Source: CAVIQK01 sp963644945
GTDB lineage: Bacteria; Bacillota; Clostridia; Christensenellales; DTU072
DNA length: 64,000 bases
NCBI GenBank assembly: GCA_963644945.1
Contig: CAVIQK010000004.1
Span: 53,201 to 117,200, forward strand
Direction of reading: 5' to 3'
The translations under genes were made by a program, and so were the position numbers. Positions 23,265 through 31,829 of this stretch are shown one piece after another. The notes under the pieces were generated by a model. The model was not told where the DNA came from. It was given only the letters and a program-made list of their open reading frames with translations, and did no database searches. How positions within the stretch are numbered: the stretch's first letter is position 1; every line of letters begins with the position of its first letter.

Positions 23265-24308
23265 ATGAAAATACTACACGAAAAGTTCGGTAAGATCTGC
23301 AAAGTTATCTATGTTTTAGGCTTAATCTGTTTTGCGGCTTTTATCAGTTCTAATACATTTTTGAAAAACTCGGTAAAAATCGACGGTTCACCCGACATCA
23401 ACGGTGGGCATTTTGGCGAGGTCCCTACATGGTTTTTGGATTCACTGTCAAAAGAAGCCTCCCTTCTCTATGCCGAATATGAAACCACCGACTACTCTAC
23501 CGACTACGAACTAGCCTATTATTTATACGAACTATCCCTCAAAAAACTTGCATTGACCAAGTTTTATGCCACAAAACTACATGGAATAATAGATTTTTCG
23601 TCCGTCGGCATCGAGGGGAGATCCGAAACCATACAATCGACTGCCTACTACAAGAAAAACACCCCCACGTTATCGGCAAACGATGATTTCGAATCGTACT
23701 ACCAAAACATAATATATCTCTCAAAAGAGCCAGCCCTTCTCAATCTTTCCAGTGTCAACCAAGGCATAAGAGAATATTGCGACGGCACCACCGTATATGA
23801 AGAACATGGCAAAAATCCCGTAGTTGACAATGACACAGAGACGGCGACATGGACAGGCGATCTCAAAACCTACCCCTTGACCGAACACGACACATACAGA
23901 GAATATGCGGACGGCGAACTTAGAGAAAAATCTAACTATGTCATCAATCTTGACACCATAGACGACACCACCGTAGAGATTTTTAGAAAGACCGACGACA
24001 GCGGATTGACCTATTACGAAATCTCTTTCGAGATCAAAATTGCAGACGGTGACCAATCGGCTATACAGTACGAAAAAACGAGCATAGAGCGTACAATGGG
24101 CGGAAAACTAAAACTAGAATGCAAAAGAGCCAAGATTTCCATGACCATATACGACAACGGTTATATGACGAAATGGGCGACCGAGTCCGATTGGATATCC
24201 TATTTTGGCAGAATCACCGGAGACGCCTATTACAAATCACAAGAGTCGATAAGTTATTTCAACGAAGAAGAAAAATATTTCAAAGAATGGAGAGAACGTG
24301 TTGCGTAA
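23265..24308 (+). CDS. Membrane-anchored extracytoplasmic protein of unknown function
   Basis: A 347-residue protein from the ATG at 23265: a short basic N terminus (MKILHEKFGKICK), then a single signal-anchor segment VIYVLGLICFAAFIS, then a large hydrophilic outer domain with no Cys pairs or recognised motif. The upstream extension to 23220 would put charged residues before the anchor and is less likely. No ribosome site is visible; TATATA at 23252-23257 lies 8 nt before the ATG, so a leaderless transcript is possible. It overlaps the next gene by 11 nt, so the two are coupled. Confidence 0.65.
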   Translation: MKILHEKFGKICKVIYVLGLICFAAFISSNTFLKNSVKIDGSPDINGGHFGEVPTWFLDSLSKEASLLYAEYETTDYSTDYELAYYLYELSLKKLALTKFYATKLHGIIDFSSVGIEGRSETIQSTAYYKKNTPTLSANDDFESYYQNIIYLSKEPALLNLSSVNQGIREYCDGTTVYEEHGKNPVVDNDTETATWTGDLKTYPLTEHDTYREYADGELREKSNYVINLDTIDDTTVEIFRKTDDSGLTYYEISFEIKIADGDQSAIQYEKTSIERTMGGKLKLECKRAKISMTIYDNGYMTKWATESDWISYFGRITGDAYYKSQESISYFNEEEKYFKEWRERVA

Positions 24309-24903
24309 GTATCTAAAATATATCTTAATATTGACTATTCTAATATCGATATTTCTAATACCGACCGCCACTGCATACGGCGAAACATCATACTCTATAA
24401 GAGCCCTTATGCCTTGCAAGTTATATAGTGACGTAGATTTTACCAATGTAATAGCCGATATTCAGCAAAACGAAAAAATCGACGTCATAACCGATCTCGA
24501 CACTATTCTCAAAGTATCCGTCAACGGACAAATCGGATATATGAGAGCAGAATATGCATATTCTACCGACACCGACTTTTCCAAAAAGACCAAAACCATG
24601 AGCATAAACACCGGCAGTCTAACCGAAGAGGCCCCCGTATATGAATATCCGTTCGAAGACTCCCAAGTATTAGATACGCTTAAAGACAACAGCAAAGTAG
24701 AAGTCGTCGAAAACAATATGTCATACGGTGATTTTGCCGAAATAAAATACAATGGCCAACGTGCTTTTGTAAAAAAATCTTTTATAAGTGAGGGGCTTAC
24801 CTACACCACGACCATCATAATAGTCTTGTCGGTAGTCGGCGCCGTCCTACTTGTCATATTGATTTTACTTATAGTGTTCGGTGTAAAACTTAAAAAGAGG
24901 TAA
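24298..24903 (+). CDS. Secreted SH3-like-repeat protein with C-terminal membrane anchor
   Basis: A 201-residue protein starting with GTG inside the end of the preceding gene (TTG at 24301 is the alternative). Signal peptide about 1-28 (ILILTILISIFLIPTATAYG). Two SH3b-like segments follow (about 30-85 and 95-160), each with the pattern of a short strand, a turn and a VxVNGQIGYM or AEIKYNGQRAFV closing strand. A C-terminal membrane helix (TTTIIIVLSVVGAVLLVILILLIVFG) ends in KLKKR. Such domains often bind cell wall peptides, but no enzyme domain is present. Middle gene of a three-gene set. Confidence 0.65.
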   Translation: MLRKYLKYILILTILISIFLIPTATAYGETSYSIRALMPCKLYSDVDFTNVIADIQQNEKIDVITDLDTILKVSVNGQIGYMRAEYAYSTDTDFSKKTKTMSINTGSLTEEAPVYEYPFEDSQVLDTLKDNSKVEVVENNMSYGDFAEIKYNGQRAFVKKSFISEGLTYTTTIIIVLSVVGAVLLVILILLIVFGVKLKKR

Positions 24904-24905
24904 TT

Positions 24906-25751
24906 ATGGGATATTACAAAAAAAGAAACAAGGGCAAAGGTCAACAAGACAATTACCTTCCGCCGTTTGAGCAGAGCATTCTCGGGCAAAACATTGAGAT
25001 TCTCAACCTTCGTCAAAATACATTTGACCTTTTGAAAGGTGCCGGAGTCAACGTGCTTCAAGACTTACTCAAAAGAAGACCAAAAGACCTATACAAAATC
25101 AAAATGTTCAACAAGAAGAACTTGTTTGACGTACAACAAGCCCTTGATAAACGTAATCTCTTCCTAAGACCGGAAGAAACCGAAGAAACCCCCAAAGCCC
25201 AACCCGACACCCAAAAGGAAGAGAAACAAAACCCGTCTAAAAAAGACAAAAAAGGTTTTGTCGATGTCAAGTTTTTGGACGTTTCCGAAGCCAAAACCAA
25301 ACGTGAAAGAGAAAAACATCGTCCCCCCAAGACCGTAATTCCCGACGTAAAAGACAAATACGTCAAAATCAACAAAAACGGTTTGTGGGGTTTCCAAGAG
25401 CGAGCCACCGGCAAAGAAATCATCAAGGCATCTTACTCGGACGTTTTCACCTTCAAAGAAGATCTCTGTTGTGTTGAGTTAGAAGACAAATACGGCTACA
25501 TCGATAGACGAGGCAGATTCATAATTGAGCCGAAATACGACATGGCATCCTCGTTTTCCGAAGGTTATGCCTGTGTATATCAAGGCGACAAATGCGGTTA
25601 TATCGACAAAGAAGACAACATAATCGTCCCCTTCGAATTTGATGCCGGCACCCCCGTAACAGACTCCGGTTGCAGAGTAAAAAAGAACGGCCAATGGGGC
25701 GAACTCAACATCGTTGACGGCAAACCCTCCGAGATCCGTTGGATAATTTAA
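24906..25751 (+). CDS. RNA-polymerase alpha-CTD-like domain fused to WG repeats
   Basis: A 281-residue cytoplasmic protein. Residues about 29-90 align without gaps to the C-terminal domain of RNA polymerase alpha: IEILNLRQNTFDLLKGAGVN parallels [20 protein letters not shown] and the rest continues through KKNLFDVQQALDKRNLFLR. The DNA-contact Arg (E. coli R265) is Asn here and the GKKS loop is NKKN. A Lys/Glu/Pro linker (about 91-155) leads to four WG/beta-leg repeats (LWGF, YGYI, CGYI, QWGE). The ribosome site AGAGGT lies just before it. Known for each part separately; the fusion and its role are unexplained. Confidence 0.75.
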   Translation: MGYYKKRNKGKGQQDNYLPPFEQSILGQNIEILNLRQNTFDLLKGAGVNVLQDLLKRRPKDLYKIKMFNKKNLFDVQQALDKRNLFLRPEETEETPKAQPDTQKEEKQNPSKKDKKGFVDVKFLDVSEAKTKREREKHRPPKTVIPDVKDKYVKINKNGLWGFQERATGKEIIKASYSDVFTFKEDLCCVELEDKYGYIDRRGRFIIEPKYDMASSFSEGYACVYQGDKCGYIDKEDNIIVPFEFDAGTPVTDSGCRVKKNGQWGELNIVDGKPSEIRWII

Positions 25752-25754
25752 TTG

Positions 25755-25786
25755 AAAAGAGTATTGCAAAATACTCTTTTTTATTT
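25755..25786 (+). terminator. Terminator after the alpha-CTD-WG gene
   Basis: AAAAGAGTATT (25755-25765), GCA, AATACTCTTTT (25769-25779), then TTTATTT. Confidence 0.85.
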
Positions 25787-25857
25787 GAAAAATATGGTAT
25801 GTACAAAAACATTTACATATTGTATAATATAAATATAAAAACTTTTTAGGATCGAAT

Positions 25858-26760
25858 ATGTGTAAAAATATCTCCAAAAAACAAAAAATATTTATATCGC
25901 TTGCAGTCGTTTTAGTAATAATCATAGCACTGCTTACGACGGTTTTTATCGTGGAAAACAGGGTTAGATTTACATTTTATTCTAATGGTACCATGGAAAA
26001 CTTATCATCTACTTACGACTTTAACAAGGTCCTTTTTATCGCCCATAGAGGCATGTCCGAAACTCTTACGGACAACACGAAAGAAGCCTTTACTTTGGCA
26101 GCCAACACCCCCGGAGTTTACGGCATAGAAACAGACGTTTGGGTGACGAAAGACGGCAAATTTGTATGTATGCACGATGCCGACAGCGTCCAAGGATTTT
26201 CTACCCCTAGAGATGCGACGTTTGAAGAAATCACCACCACTCCCCTAAAAGTTGACAACAAGTCTTATGCCCCCTCGTTTAGAGAATATCTCGACATTTG
26301 TAAGGACGGCAACAAAACCGCAATAGTAGAATTGAAAGACAAAAAAATCACCCACGACGAAATCGATGCCATAATGCAAGAAGTAGAAGAATCGGGTGTT
26401 GACGTCGTCTATATCTCGTTCAATTACGAAATGCTCACCTATATTCGTTCAAAAGATGCCGATGCTCACCTTCAAATGCTGGTTGCCACCTTCCTACTTA
26501 CCGAAGTTGACGGCAGTACTGTTGCCGAACGCACGAAGAATATCATCGACAACAAAATGGATCTTTCCATAATGTATGATTTTCTCACCCAAGACTTGGT
26601 AAAAGAGTTCCACGACAACGGCTTAAAAGTCGGTGTTTGGACGGTTGACGACGAAAAACATGCCCTAATTCTTGCGACCGAATACGGAGTTGACTACATA
26701 ACGTCCAATCGTTCGATGAAACAGCACTTGGAAAAATATATCGAAGATATAAAAGACTAA
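25858..26760 (+). CDS. Membrane-anchored glycerophosphodiester phosphodiesterase
   Basis: A 300-residue GDPD-family enzyme with an N-terminal signal anchor (IFISLAVVLVIIIALLTTVF), so the catalytic domain lies outside the cell. Catalytic and metal residues are visible: H63-R64 in FIAHRGMSE, E91 and D93 in IETDVWVTKDG, H106 in CMHDAD, and the conserved AIVELKDK and KVGVWTVDDE near the end. It would hydrolyse glycerophosphodiesters, for example from lipids or teichoic acids. TTTAGGA precedes the ATG. Monocistronic. Confidence 0.9.
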   Translation: MCKNISKKQKIFISLAVVLVIIIALLTTVFIVENRVRFTFYSNGTMENLSSTYDFNKVLFIAHRGMSETLTDNTKEAFTLAANTPGVYGIETDVWVTKDGKFVCMHDADSVQGFSTPRDATFEEITTTPLKVDNKSYAPSFREYLDICKDGNKTAIVELKDKKITHDEIDAIMQEVEESGVDVVYISFNYEMLTYIRSKDADAHLQMLVATFLLTEVDGSTVAERTKNIIDNKMDLSIMYDFLTQDLVKEFHDNGLKVGVWTVDDEKHALILATEYGVDYITSNRSMKQHLEKYIEDIKD

Positions 26761-26776
26761 AAACACAATTTTAACA

Positions 26777-26805
26777 TTGATTTATTCAACACATTGTGTT
26801 AATAT
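26777..26805 (+). promoter_or_regulatory. ppa promoter with a palindrome in its spacer
   Basis: TTGATT (26777-26782), 17-nt spacer, TAATAT (26800-26805). The spacer contains the perfect 13-nt inverted repeat AACACATTGTGTT (26788-26800), a plausible operator. A further AACACAA lies at 26762-26768. Confidence 0.55.
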
Positions 26806-26835
26806 ATAGTTTAGAACAATTTATAAGGAGAAGAC

Positions 26836-27396
26836 ATGAATATTTGGCATGACATCAACCCCGACAGAATCAAACCCGAAGATTTTGTTGCGGTAGTAGA
26901 AATTTCCAAAAACAGCAAAAACAAGTACGAACTCGACAAAGAAACAGGAAGACTGGCACTCGATCGTGTTCTCTACACATCTACCCACTATCCCACCAAT
27001 TACGGCTTTATCCCCCGTACTTATGCCGACGACAACGATCCTTTGGACGTTTTGGTCTTGTGTTCCGAACCCATTGTTCCCTTGTCCCTAGTTAGATGCT
27101 ACCCCGTAGGTGTCGTATCCATGCGTGACAACGGCTATATCGACAACAAAATTATAGCGATTCCTTTTGAAGATCCCAACTACAACCACATAAGAGATAT
27201 AGGTGCAATTCCGCAACATACTCTCAACGAATTCACCCACTTCTTCACCGTCTATAAAACACTCGAAAACAAAGTGACCGCAGATATTCATATCGAAGGA
27301 AGAAGCAATGCAATCGCCATAATTAAACACGATATGGAATGCTACACCGAGAAATTCGGCAATCAAACAAAAACCACAAAAACAAACAAAAAATAA
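26836..27396 (+). CDS. ppa: Inorganic pyrophosphatase (family I)
   Basis: A 186-residue soluble enzyme hydrolysing pyrophosphate. Family I signatures: KYELDKETGRLALDRVLYTS, HYPTNYGFIPRT and the metal site DDNDPLDVLVL, with SMRDNGYIDNKIIA following. A C-terminal Lys/Thr-rich tail replaces the usual end. AAGGAGA precedes the ATG. It shares a transcript with the dehydrogenase gene 25 nt downstream. Confidence 0.94.
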   Translation: MNIWHDINPDRIKPEDFVAVVEISKNSKNKYELDKETGRLALDRVLYTSTHYPTNYGFIPRTYADDNDPLDVLVLCSEPIVPLSLVRCYPVGVVSMRDNGYIDNKIIAIPFEDPNYNHIRDIGAIPQHTLNEFTHFFTVYKTLENKVTADIHIEGRSNAIAIIKHDMECYTEKFGNQTKTTKTNKK

Positions 27397-27421
27397 TATA
27401 GCATTTAGGAGGATTATCAAT

Positions 27422-28534
27422 ATGCCCAAAATGAATCTTGATTGGAAAACAGCCAACGAATTCTTTATTGACGCTTTCGTAGGTGTCGGATGCCCTAGAG
27501 CCGATGCCGAAATCGTAGCCGACGTACTACTCGAATCTGATAGAAGAGGTATCGAATCTCACGGTTGCAACCGTTTCAAACCCATCTATATCGATCGTAT
27601 CGAAGCAGGAATTCAATTCCCTGTCACCAATTACGAAATTATCAAAGAAACAGAATGTACCGCAGTCGTTGACGGCCACAGCGGAATGGGACAAGTCATT
27701 GGTTATAAATCAATGAGCCTCGCTATCGAAAAGGCAAAAAAATACGGCATGGGTATGGTCGTTGTTAGAAATTCCACTCACTACGGAATCGCAGGTTACT
27801 ACACCACAATGGCAACCAAAGCAGGATGTATCGGTATGACCGGTACCAACGCCCGTCCTTCCGTTGCACCGACTTTCGGTGTCGAAGGCATGTTCGGAAC
27901 CAACCCTCTCACGATCGGAATTCCTACCGACGAAGATTTTGATTTCAACATTGACTGTGCAACATCCATCACCCAAAACGGCAAAATTGAATATTATGCA
28001 AGAATAGGCGAAGATGTCCATCCCGGCACAATCATCGACCTTGACGGCAACCCCGTATCGGGAGATGCAGGCGAAGCCCTAAAACAAATCAGAAAAGGTA
28101 CCGCAGCCCTTACCACCCTCGGCGGAATCGGCGATGCACTCGGCGGATACAAAGGATACGGCTATGCAATGGTCGTCGAACTTCTCTCCTCCGTTCTCCA
28201 AGACGGTTGGTACGGAAAAGACCTCAACGGTGTTGACGAAAACGGCAACAAACGTCCCTACAACCTCGGTCACTTCTTTATCGCAATAGACACCAATCAC
28301 TTCCTCGGCGAAGATCTCTGCCGTAAAAAAGCCGGCGACATCATCCGTTCCGTCCGCAATTCAAAACTAGCCCCCGGCCAAGAAAGAATTTATAGCGCAG
28401 GCGAAAAAGAACATCTCGTATGGCTTTCAAGAAAAGACAGCGGTGTACCGATCAACGAAGCCGTCCAAAAAGAAATGTCTAAGGTAAGAGACGATCTCGG
28501 ACTTACAAAATATGTTTTCCCGTGGGAAAAATAA
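27422..28534 (+). CDS. Ldh2-family malate/L-lactate-type dehydrogenase
   Basis: A 370-residue NAD(P)-dependent oxidoreductase of the Ldh2 (malate / sulfolactate / ureidoglycolate dehydrogenase) family, distinct from Rossmann-type LDH. Visible signatures: SDRRGIESHGCNRF near 38-52 with the catalytic His, VVRNSTHYGIAGYY with the second conserved His, NPLTIGIPT and a C-terminal GHFFIAIDTNHF. It reduces a 2-oxo acid such as oxaloacetate or pyruvate; the substrate cannot be decided by eye. GGAGG precedes the ATG. Codon use resembles the highly expressed genes of the window. Confidence 0.88.
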   Translation: MPKMNLDWKTANEFFIDAFVGVGCPRADAEIVADVLLESDRRGIESHGCNRFKPIYIDRIEAGIQFPVTNYEIIKETECTAVVDGHSGMGQVIGYKSMSLAIEKAKKYGMGMVVVRNSTHYGIAGYYTTMATKAGCIGMTGTNARPSVAPTFGVEGMFGTNPLTIGIPTDEDFDFNIDCATSITQNGKIEYYARIGEDVHPGTIIDLDGNPVSGDAGEALKQIRKGTAALTTLGGIGDALGGYKGYGYAMVVELLSSVLQDGWYGKDLNGVDENGNKRPYNLGHFFIAIDTNHFLGEDLCRKKAGDIIRSVRNSKLAPGQERIYSAGEKEHLVWLSRKDSGVPINEAVQKEMSKVRDDLGLTKYVFPWEK

Positions 28535-28546
28535 TCTAAATCATCA

Positions 28547-30055
28547 ATGAAGGAGGGGAAAGTCGTCAATACTAGGCATATAGTATTCTTTACATTGCTA
28601 TTGACACTCGGTATTGTTCTTTCCTCTTTCGTAAAAGACTCATCTGTCGCTCTCATAGTGCTACCTAGCGTTTTGGGAGCGACTTTTATATTGTCGATAA
28701 TAATTGCCGTCACCAAGAAATCTTTTGCCCTTCTTATAGCAGTTATCTCTATAAGCATCGGTTTTTCGATATTCCTACTAGACTACACCTTGACAAAACC
28801 CGTTGACATAAATGTAACCACAACGGTAGAAGGAAGAATAGACTACCAAAAAGAAGGTGTCATATATCTCGAAGACCTAAAAATAGACGGGAAAACATAT
28901 TCGGGACGAGCATATATAGTGACGACCGCAAAAGACACCGAAATAGGCGATTTTGTCTATCTCGAAGGCAATATTTTTTCAATAGACTACGACTGTTTTG
29001 ACACTGCCGACATGTCGCTTATCAACGACAACGTGAAATATAAGGTTAACAAAGTATCCAAAATATCCGTAGTAGGGGGATCTCAATTAAAACTAAAAGA
29101 AAAAGTCCGCAACAGACTCAGCGCATCCTTCGAAAAAGTCCTCAATCGTGACCAACAAGGAGTAGCCGAGTCCCTAATTTTCGGGGACAAACGTTACCTT
29201 GACTACCAAGACAACCAAGAAATAAAAATAGCCTCTCTTTCGCACATATTCGCAATTTCGGGACTACATGTAGGTTTTCTTTCGGCAATGGTTTTGTGGG
29301 TGCTAAAACGCCTAAAAATCAAAAATATCTTGTCCTTGGTGGCGGTTGACGCAATACTTTTTATTTATATGTACCTGTGTGGCAACTCCCCCTCTATTCT
29401 AAGAGCCATAGCCATGACCTCTGTAGTGATGCTCGGAAAAATCTTAAAGCGGAGAGTAGATTCCCTTTCGTGCCTTTCTACGGCAGCGGCGATTATATTA
29501 CTTACGGATCCGTCCATGCTATTCGATCTCGGCTTTTTGATGAGCGTAGGAGCGGTAGGAGGGCTTATTCTTTTTCACTCTTCATTTGAACCAAAACTTC
29601 GCAAAGTGTTCAAACTAAAATTTGTATCGTCCTCCCTTTCGGCAAGTTTTTCCTCGACACTCGGCATTCTTCCTGCCTTGACCGACGTTTTCGGATCGGG
29701 ATCCCTATATTTTGCCTTAGCGAATTTCATAGTTTTACCCCTTGTCGCAGTGCTTTATACATTGCTTATGATAGGCGGAATTTTCTCGCTCATGACACCG
29801 GCATTATCATTCCTACTGTACCCCGCAAAATACCTAATAATTGCCATAATGGGCATCGTGCGACTCATTTCCATGCTCCCTTATGCAAGCATAACCCTCA
29901 ACAAAATGGGCATAGCAACAATATTTTACGTCTTGTCGCTTGTCGTTTGTTCGAGATTTATAATACTCGACAAAAAGAAAAAAGCCGTCATAGTATGTGT
30001 ATTTACATTGACGGCAATTCTAAGTTATATTTTATTTACGACGATTACTGGCTGA
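28547..30055 (+). CDS. comEC: ComEC/Rec2-like DNA-uptake channel protein without the metallo-hydrolase domain
   Basis: A 502-residue integral membrane protein. The N-terminal membrane segments and soluble OB-like region (about 85-170) are followed by the competence core with AISGLHVGFLSA near 245 and a string of helices to the C terminus. The beta-lactamase-like domain found at the C terminus of full-length ComEC (about 750 residues) is missing. The start is odd: the ATG at 28547 has no ribosome site, while AAGGAGGGG lies just inside the frame at 28549-28557, suggesting a later noncanonical start. Its 3' end overlaps the opposing ABC ATPase by 11 bp. Confidence 0.85.
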   Translation: MKEGKVVNTRHIVFFTLLLTLGIVLSSFVKDSSVALIVLPSVLGATFILSIIIAVTKKSFALLIAVISISIGFSIFLLDYTLTKPVDINVTTTVEGRIDYQKEGVIYLEDLKIDGKTYSGRAYIVTTAKDTEIGDFVYLEGNIFSIDYDCFDTADMSLINDNVKYKVNKVSKISVVGGSQLKLKEKVRNRLSASFEKVLNRDQQGVAESLIFGDKRYLDYQDNQEIKIASLSHIFAISGLHVGFLSAMVLWVLKRLKIKNILSLVAVDAILFIYMYLCGNSPSILRAIAMTSVVMLGKILKRRVDSLSCLSTAAAIILLTDPSMLFDLGFLMSVGAVGGLILFHSSFEPKLRKVFKLKFVSSSLSASFSSTLGILPALTDVFGSGSLYFALANFIVLPLVAVLYTLLMIGGIFSLMTPALSFLLYPAKYLIIAIMGIVRLISMLPYASITLNKMGIATIFYVLSLVVCSRFIILDKKKKAVIVCVFTLTAILSYILFTTITG

Positions 30056-31142
30056 TAACTTTTGACAAAAATTCTTTAAGTCTTTCGACTTTCGGCTCCG
30101 TAAAGAACTCTTTTGGCGGTTGATCCTCTGCAATCTTTCCGCCGTCCATGAACAAAATTCTAGTGCCGACTTCTCTTGCAAAACCTATTTCGTGAGTGAC
30201 GATAATCATAGTCATTCCGTCGTCGGCAAGCGACCTTATAAGCGACAAAACTTCCCCCACCATTTCGGGATCGAGTGCCGAAGTCGGTTCGTCGAAAAGT
30301 AGAACCTTAGGCTCCATCGCAAGCGCCCTCACGATAGCGATTCTTTGCTTTTGACCGCCCGACAGTGTACTAGGATAAGCATCTGCTTTATCGGTTAGTC
30401 CGATTCGATCAAGAAGAGCATAAGCCTTACTTTTTGCCTCCTCGACTATTTCTTTTTTAGACGAATATTTAGACTCGATTTTTTCTTTTACCGTAAGACT
30501 CACGAGGTTATCTACGGCATATTCGGCTTTTTCGATTTTGTGTGTGTACTTAAACTTTTTCTTTGTCAAATCTTTATCGTAAGTGACCTTTGTTTTTCCT
30601 GCTACGTCCTCAACGGTTTTCGTGCTTTCCCACTCCGATTCGATCGGTGCCAAAATCTCTTTATACTTGACGATTTTCTTTTCAAGATAACTTTTTCTCT
30701 TTGCATAAATTTTGTCGTGTAAGGGCTTGACAATCTTTACGCAAGCATTCCTAATAGGAAGAAAAGTATTAAAAATTTTAGTTTGTCTAAAAGCCTTTTT
30801 TCTAATAAGAATAGGAGCAAGAGTGATATTTTCAAGTACCGTCAAATTGTTGAAAAGATTATACTGTTGAAAAACCATCACCATCTTTTCACGTTGCTTG
30901 TTTATATCTACGTGGAGATCGCATAGATCAGTGCCGTCAAAAATTACGTGACCTGAAGTCGGATCTTCAAGACAATTTAGGCATCTAAGGAATGTAGATT
31001 TTCCCCCACCGGACGGACCTAAAACGACGACTTTTTCACCCTCGTAAATATCAAGCGAAACATCGTCAAGCACCATCAAATTGCCGAATTTTTTGGTAAG
31101 ATTTTTTACACTTATAAGAGGAGTTTGATTATTGTCTTTCAC
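30045..31142 (-). CDS. Polar amino-acid ABC transporter ATPase with a large internal insert
   Basis: A 365-residue GlnQ/HisP-type ATPase. Walker A GPSGGGKST (42-50), Q-loop FQQYNLF (91-97), signature LSGGQ (260-264), Walker B LLFDEP (281-286), H-loop His 317. The usual length is about 240-250; here a charged, helical stretch of about 115 residues (roughly 114-230, Lys/Glu-rich) separates the Q-loop region from the signature. The reading frame is continuous and base composition is unchanged. It overlaps the permease gene by 14 bp, so it belongs to the three-gene operon with permease and binding protein. Confidence 0.9.
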   Translation of the reverse strand: MKDNNQTPLISVKNLTKKFGNLMVLDDVSLDIYEGEKVVVLGPSGGGKSTFLRCLNCLEDPTSGHVIFDGTDLCDLHVDINKQREKMVMVFQQYNLFNNLTVLENITLAPILIRKKAFRQTKIFNTFLPIRNACVKIVKPLHDKIYAKRKSYLEKKIVKYKEILAPIESEWESTKTVEDVAGKTKVTYDKDLTKKKFKYTHKIEKAEYAVDNLVSLTVKEKIESKYSSKKEIVEEAKSKAYALLDRIGLTDKADAYPSTLSGGQKQRIAIVRALAMEPKVLLFDEPTSALDPEMVGEVLSLIRSLADDGMTMIIVTHEIGFAREVGTRILFMDGGKIAEDQPPKEFFTEPKVERLKEFLSKVISQ

Positions 31143-31827
31143 TTTTTCTAAGCCTCCTTTCTACTAGTTTAATAATGAGTGTAAGCCCCAAAACAATTAC
31201 GAGATAAAATAGCGCAAGCATAAGGTATGGGATAACAAATTCATAAGTTCCGGAACCCAAAAGTTTGAATGCACTAGTCAAATCGACTACTGTTACGAAG
31301 GACACTACCGACGTATCTTTGACAAGAGCAATGAGTTCGTTGCCAAGGGAAGGGAGTGCATTTTTGAATGCTTGAGGCAATACGATTTTAATCATCGTAG
31401 TAGTATAAGAAAGTCCTACCGATCTTCCTGCTTCCATTTGTCCCTTTTCTACAGACAATATTCCGCTCCTAATTATTTCCGATACATACGCACCGCTGTT
31501 TAGTCCGAATGTCACGATAGCGACAGCCAAGGCGTTAGTCTTCAATCCGATCGACGGGAAAATAATGTAATAGATAATGAGCAGTTGGACAATAATAGGA
31601 GTCCCCCTAAAAAATCCTACGTAAATGTCCCCGATCTTTGCGAGGACTTTTATGAATCCGTTTCTCGATTCGGAAATTTTTATCGTTGCTATAATTACAC
31701 CGAGAAAGACTCCTATAAGAAAACCGAAAAAGGCTATTTCCAGCGTTGCGTCAAGACCTGACACAACGAGTTTATAGCCTTGGTTATCAATGAAAGCCTT
31801 TACGAATTTAGACCACTTTTCTGCCAT
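31129..31827 (-). CDS. Polar amino-acid ABC transporter permease
   Basis: A 232-residue HisM/GlnP-type permease. About five membrane helices are seen, with the N-terminal block GLDATLEIAFFGFLIGVFLGVIIA and the EAA loop EAGRSVGLSYTTTMIKIVLPQAFKNALP that docks on the ATPase. Length is normal. It starts 2 nt after the binding-protein stop. The substrate is probably a polar amino acid, judged by family only. Confidence 0.92.
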   Translation of the reverse strand: MAEKWSKFVKAFIDNQGYKLVVSGLDATLEIAFFGFLIGVFLGVIIATIKISESRNGFIKVLAKIGDIYVGFFRGTPIIVQLLIIYYIIFPSIGLKTNALAVAIVTFGLNSGAYVSEIIRSGILSVEKGQMEAGRSVGLSYTTTMIKIVLPQAFKNALPSLGNELIALVKDTSVVSFVTVVDLTSAFKLLGSGTYEFVIPYLMLALFYLVIVLGLTLIIKLVERRLRKSERQ

Positions 31828-31829
31828 GA

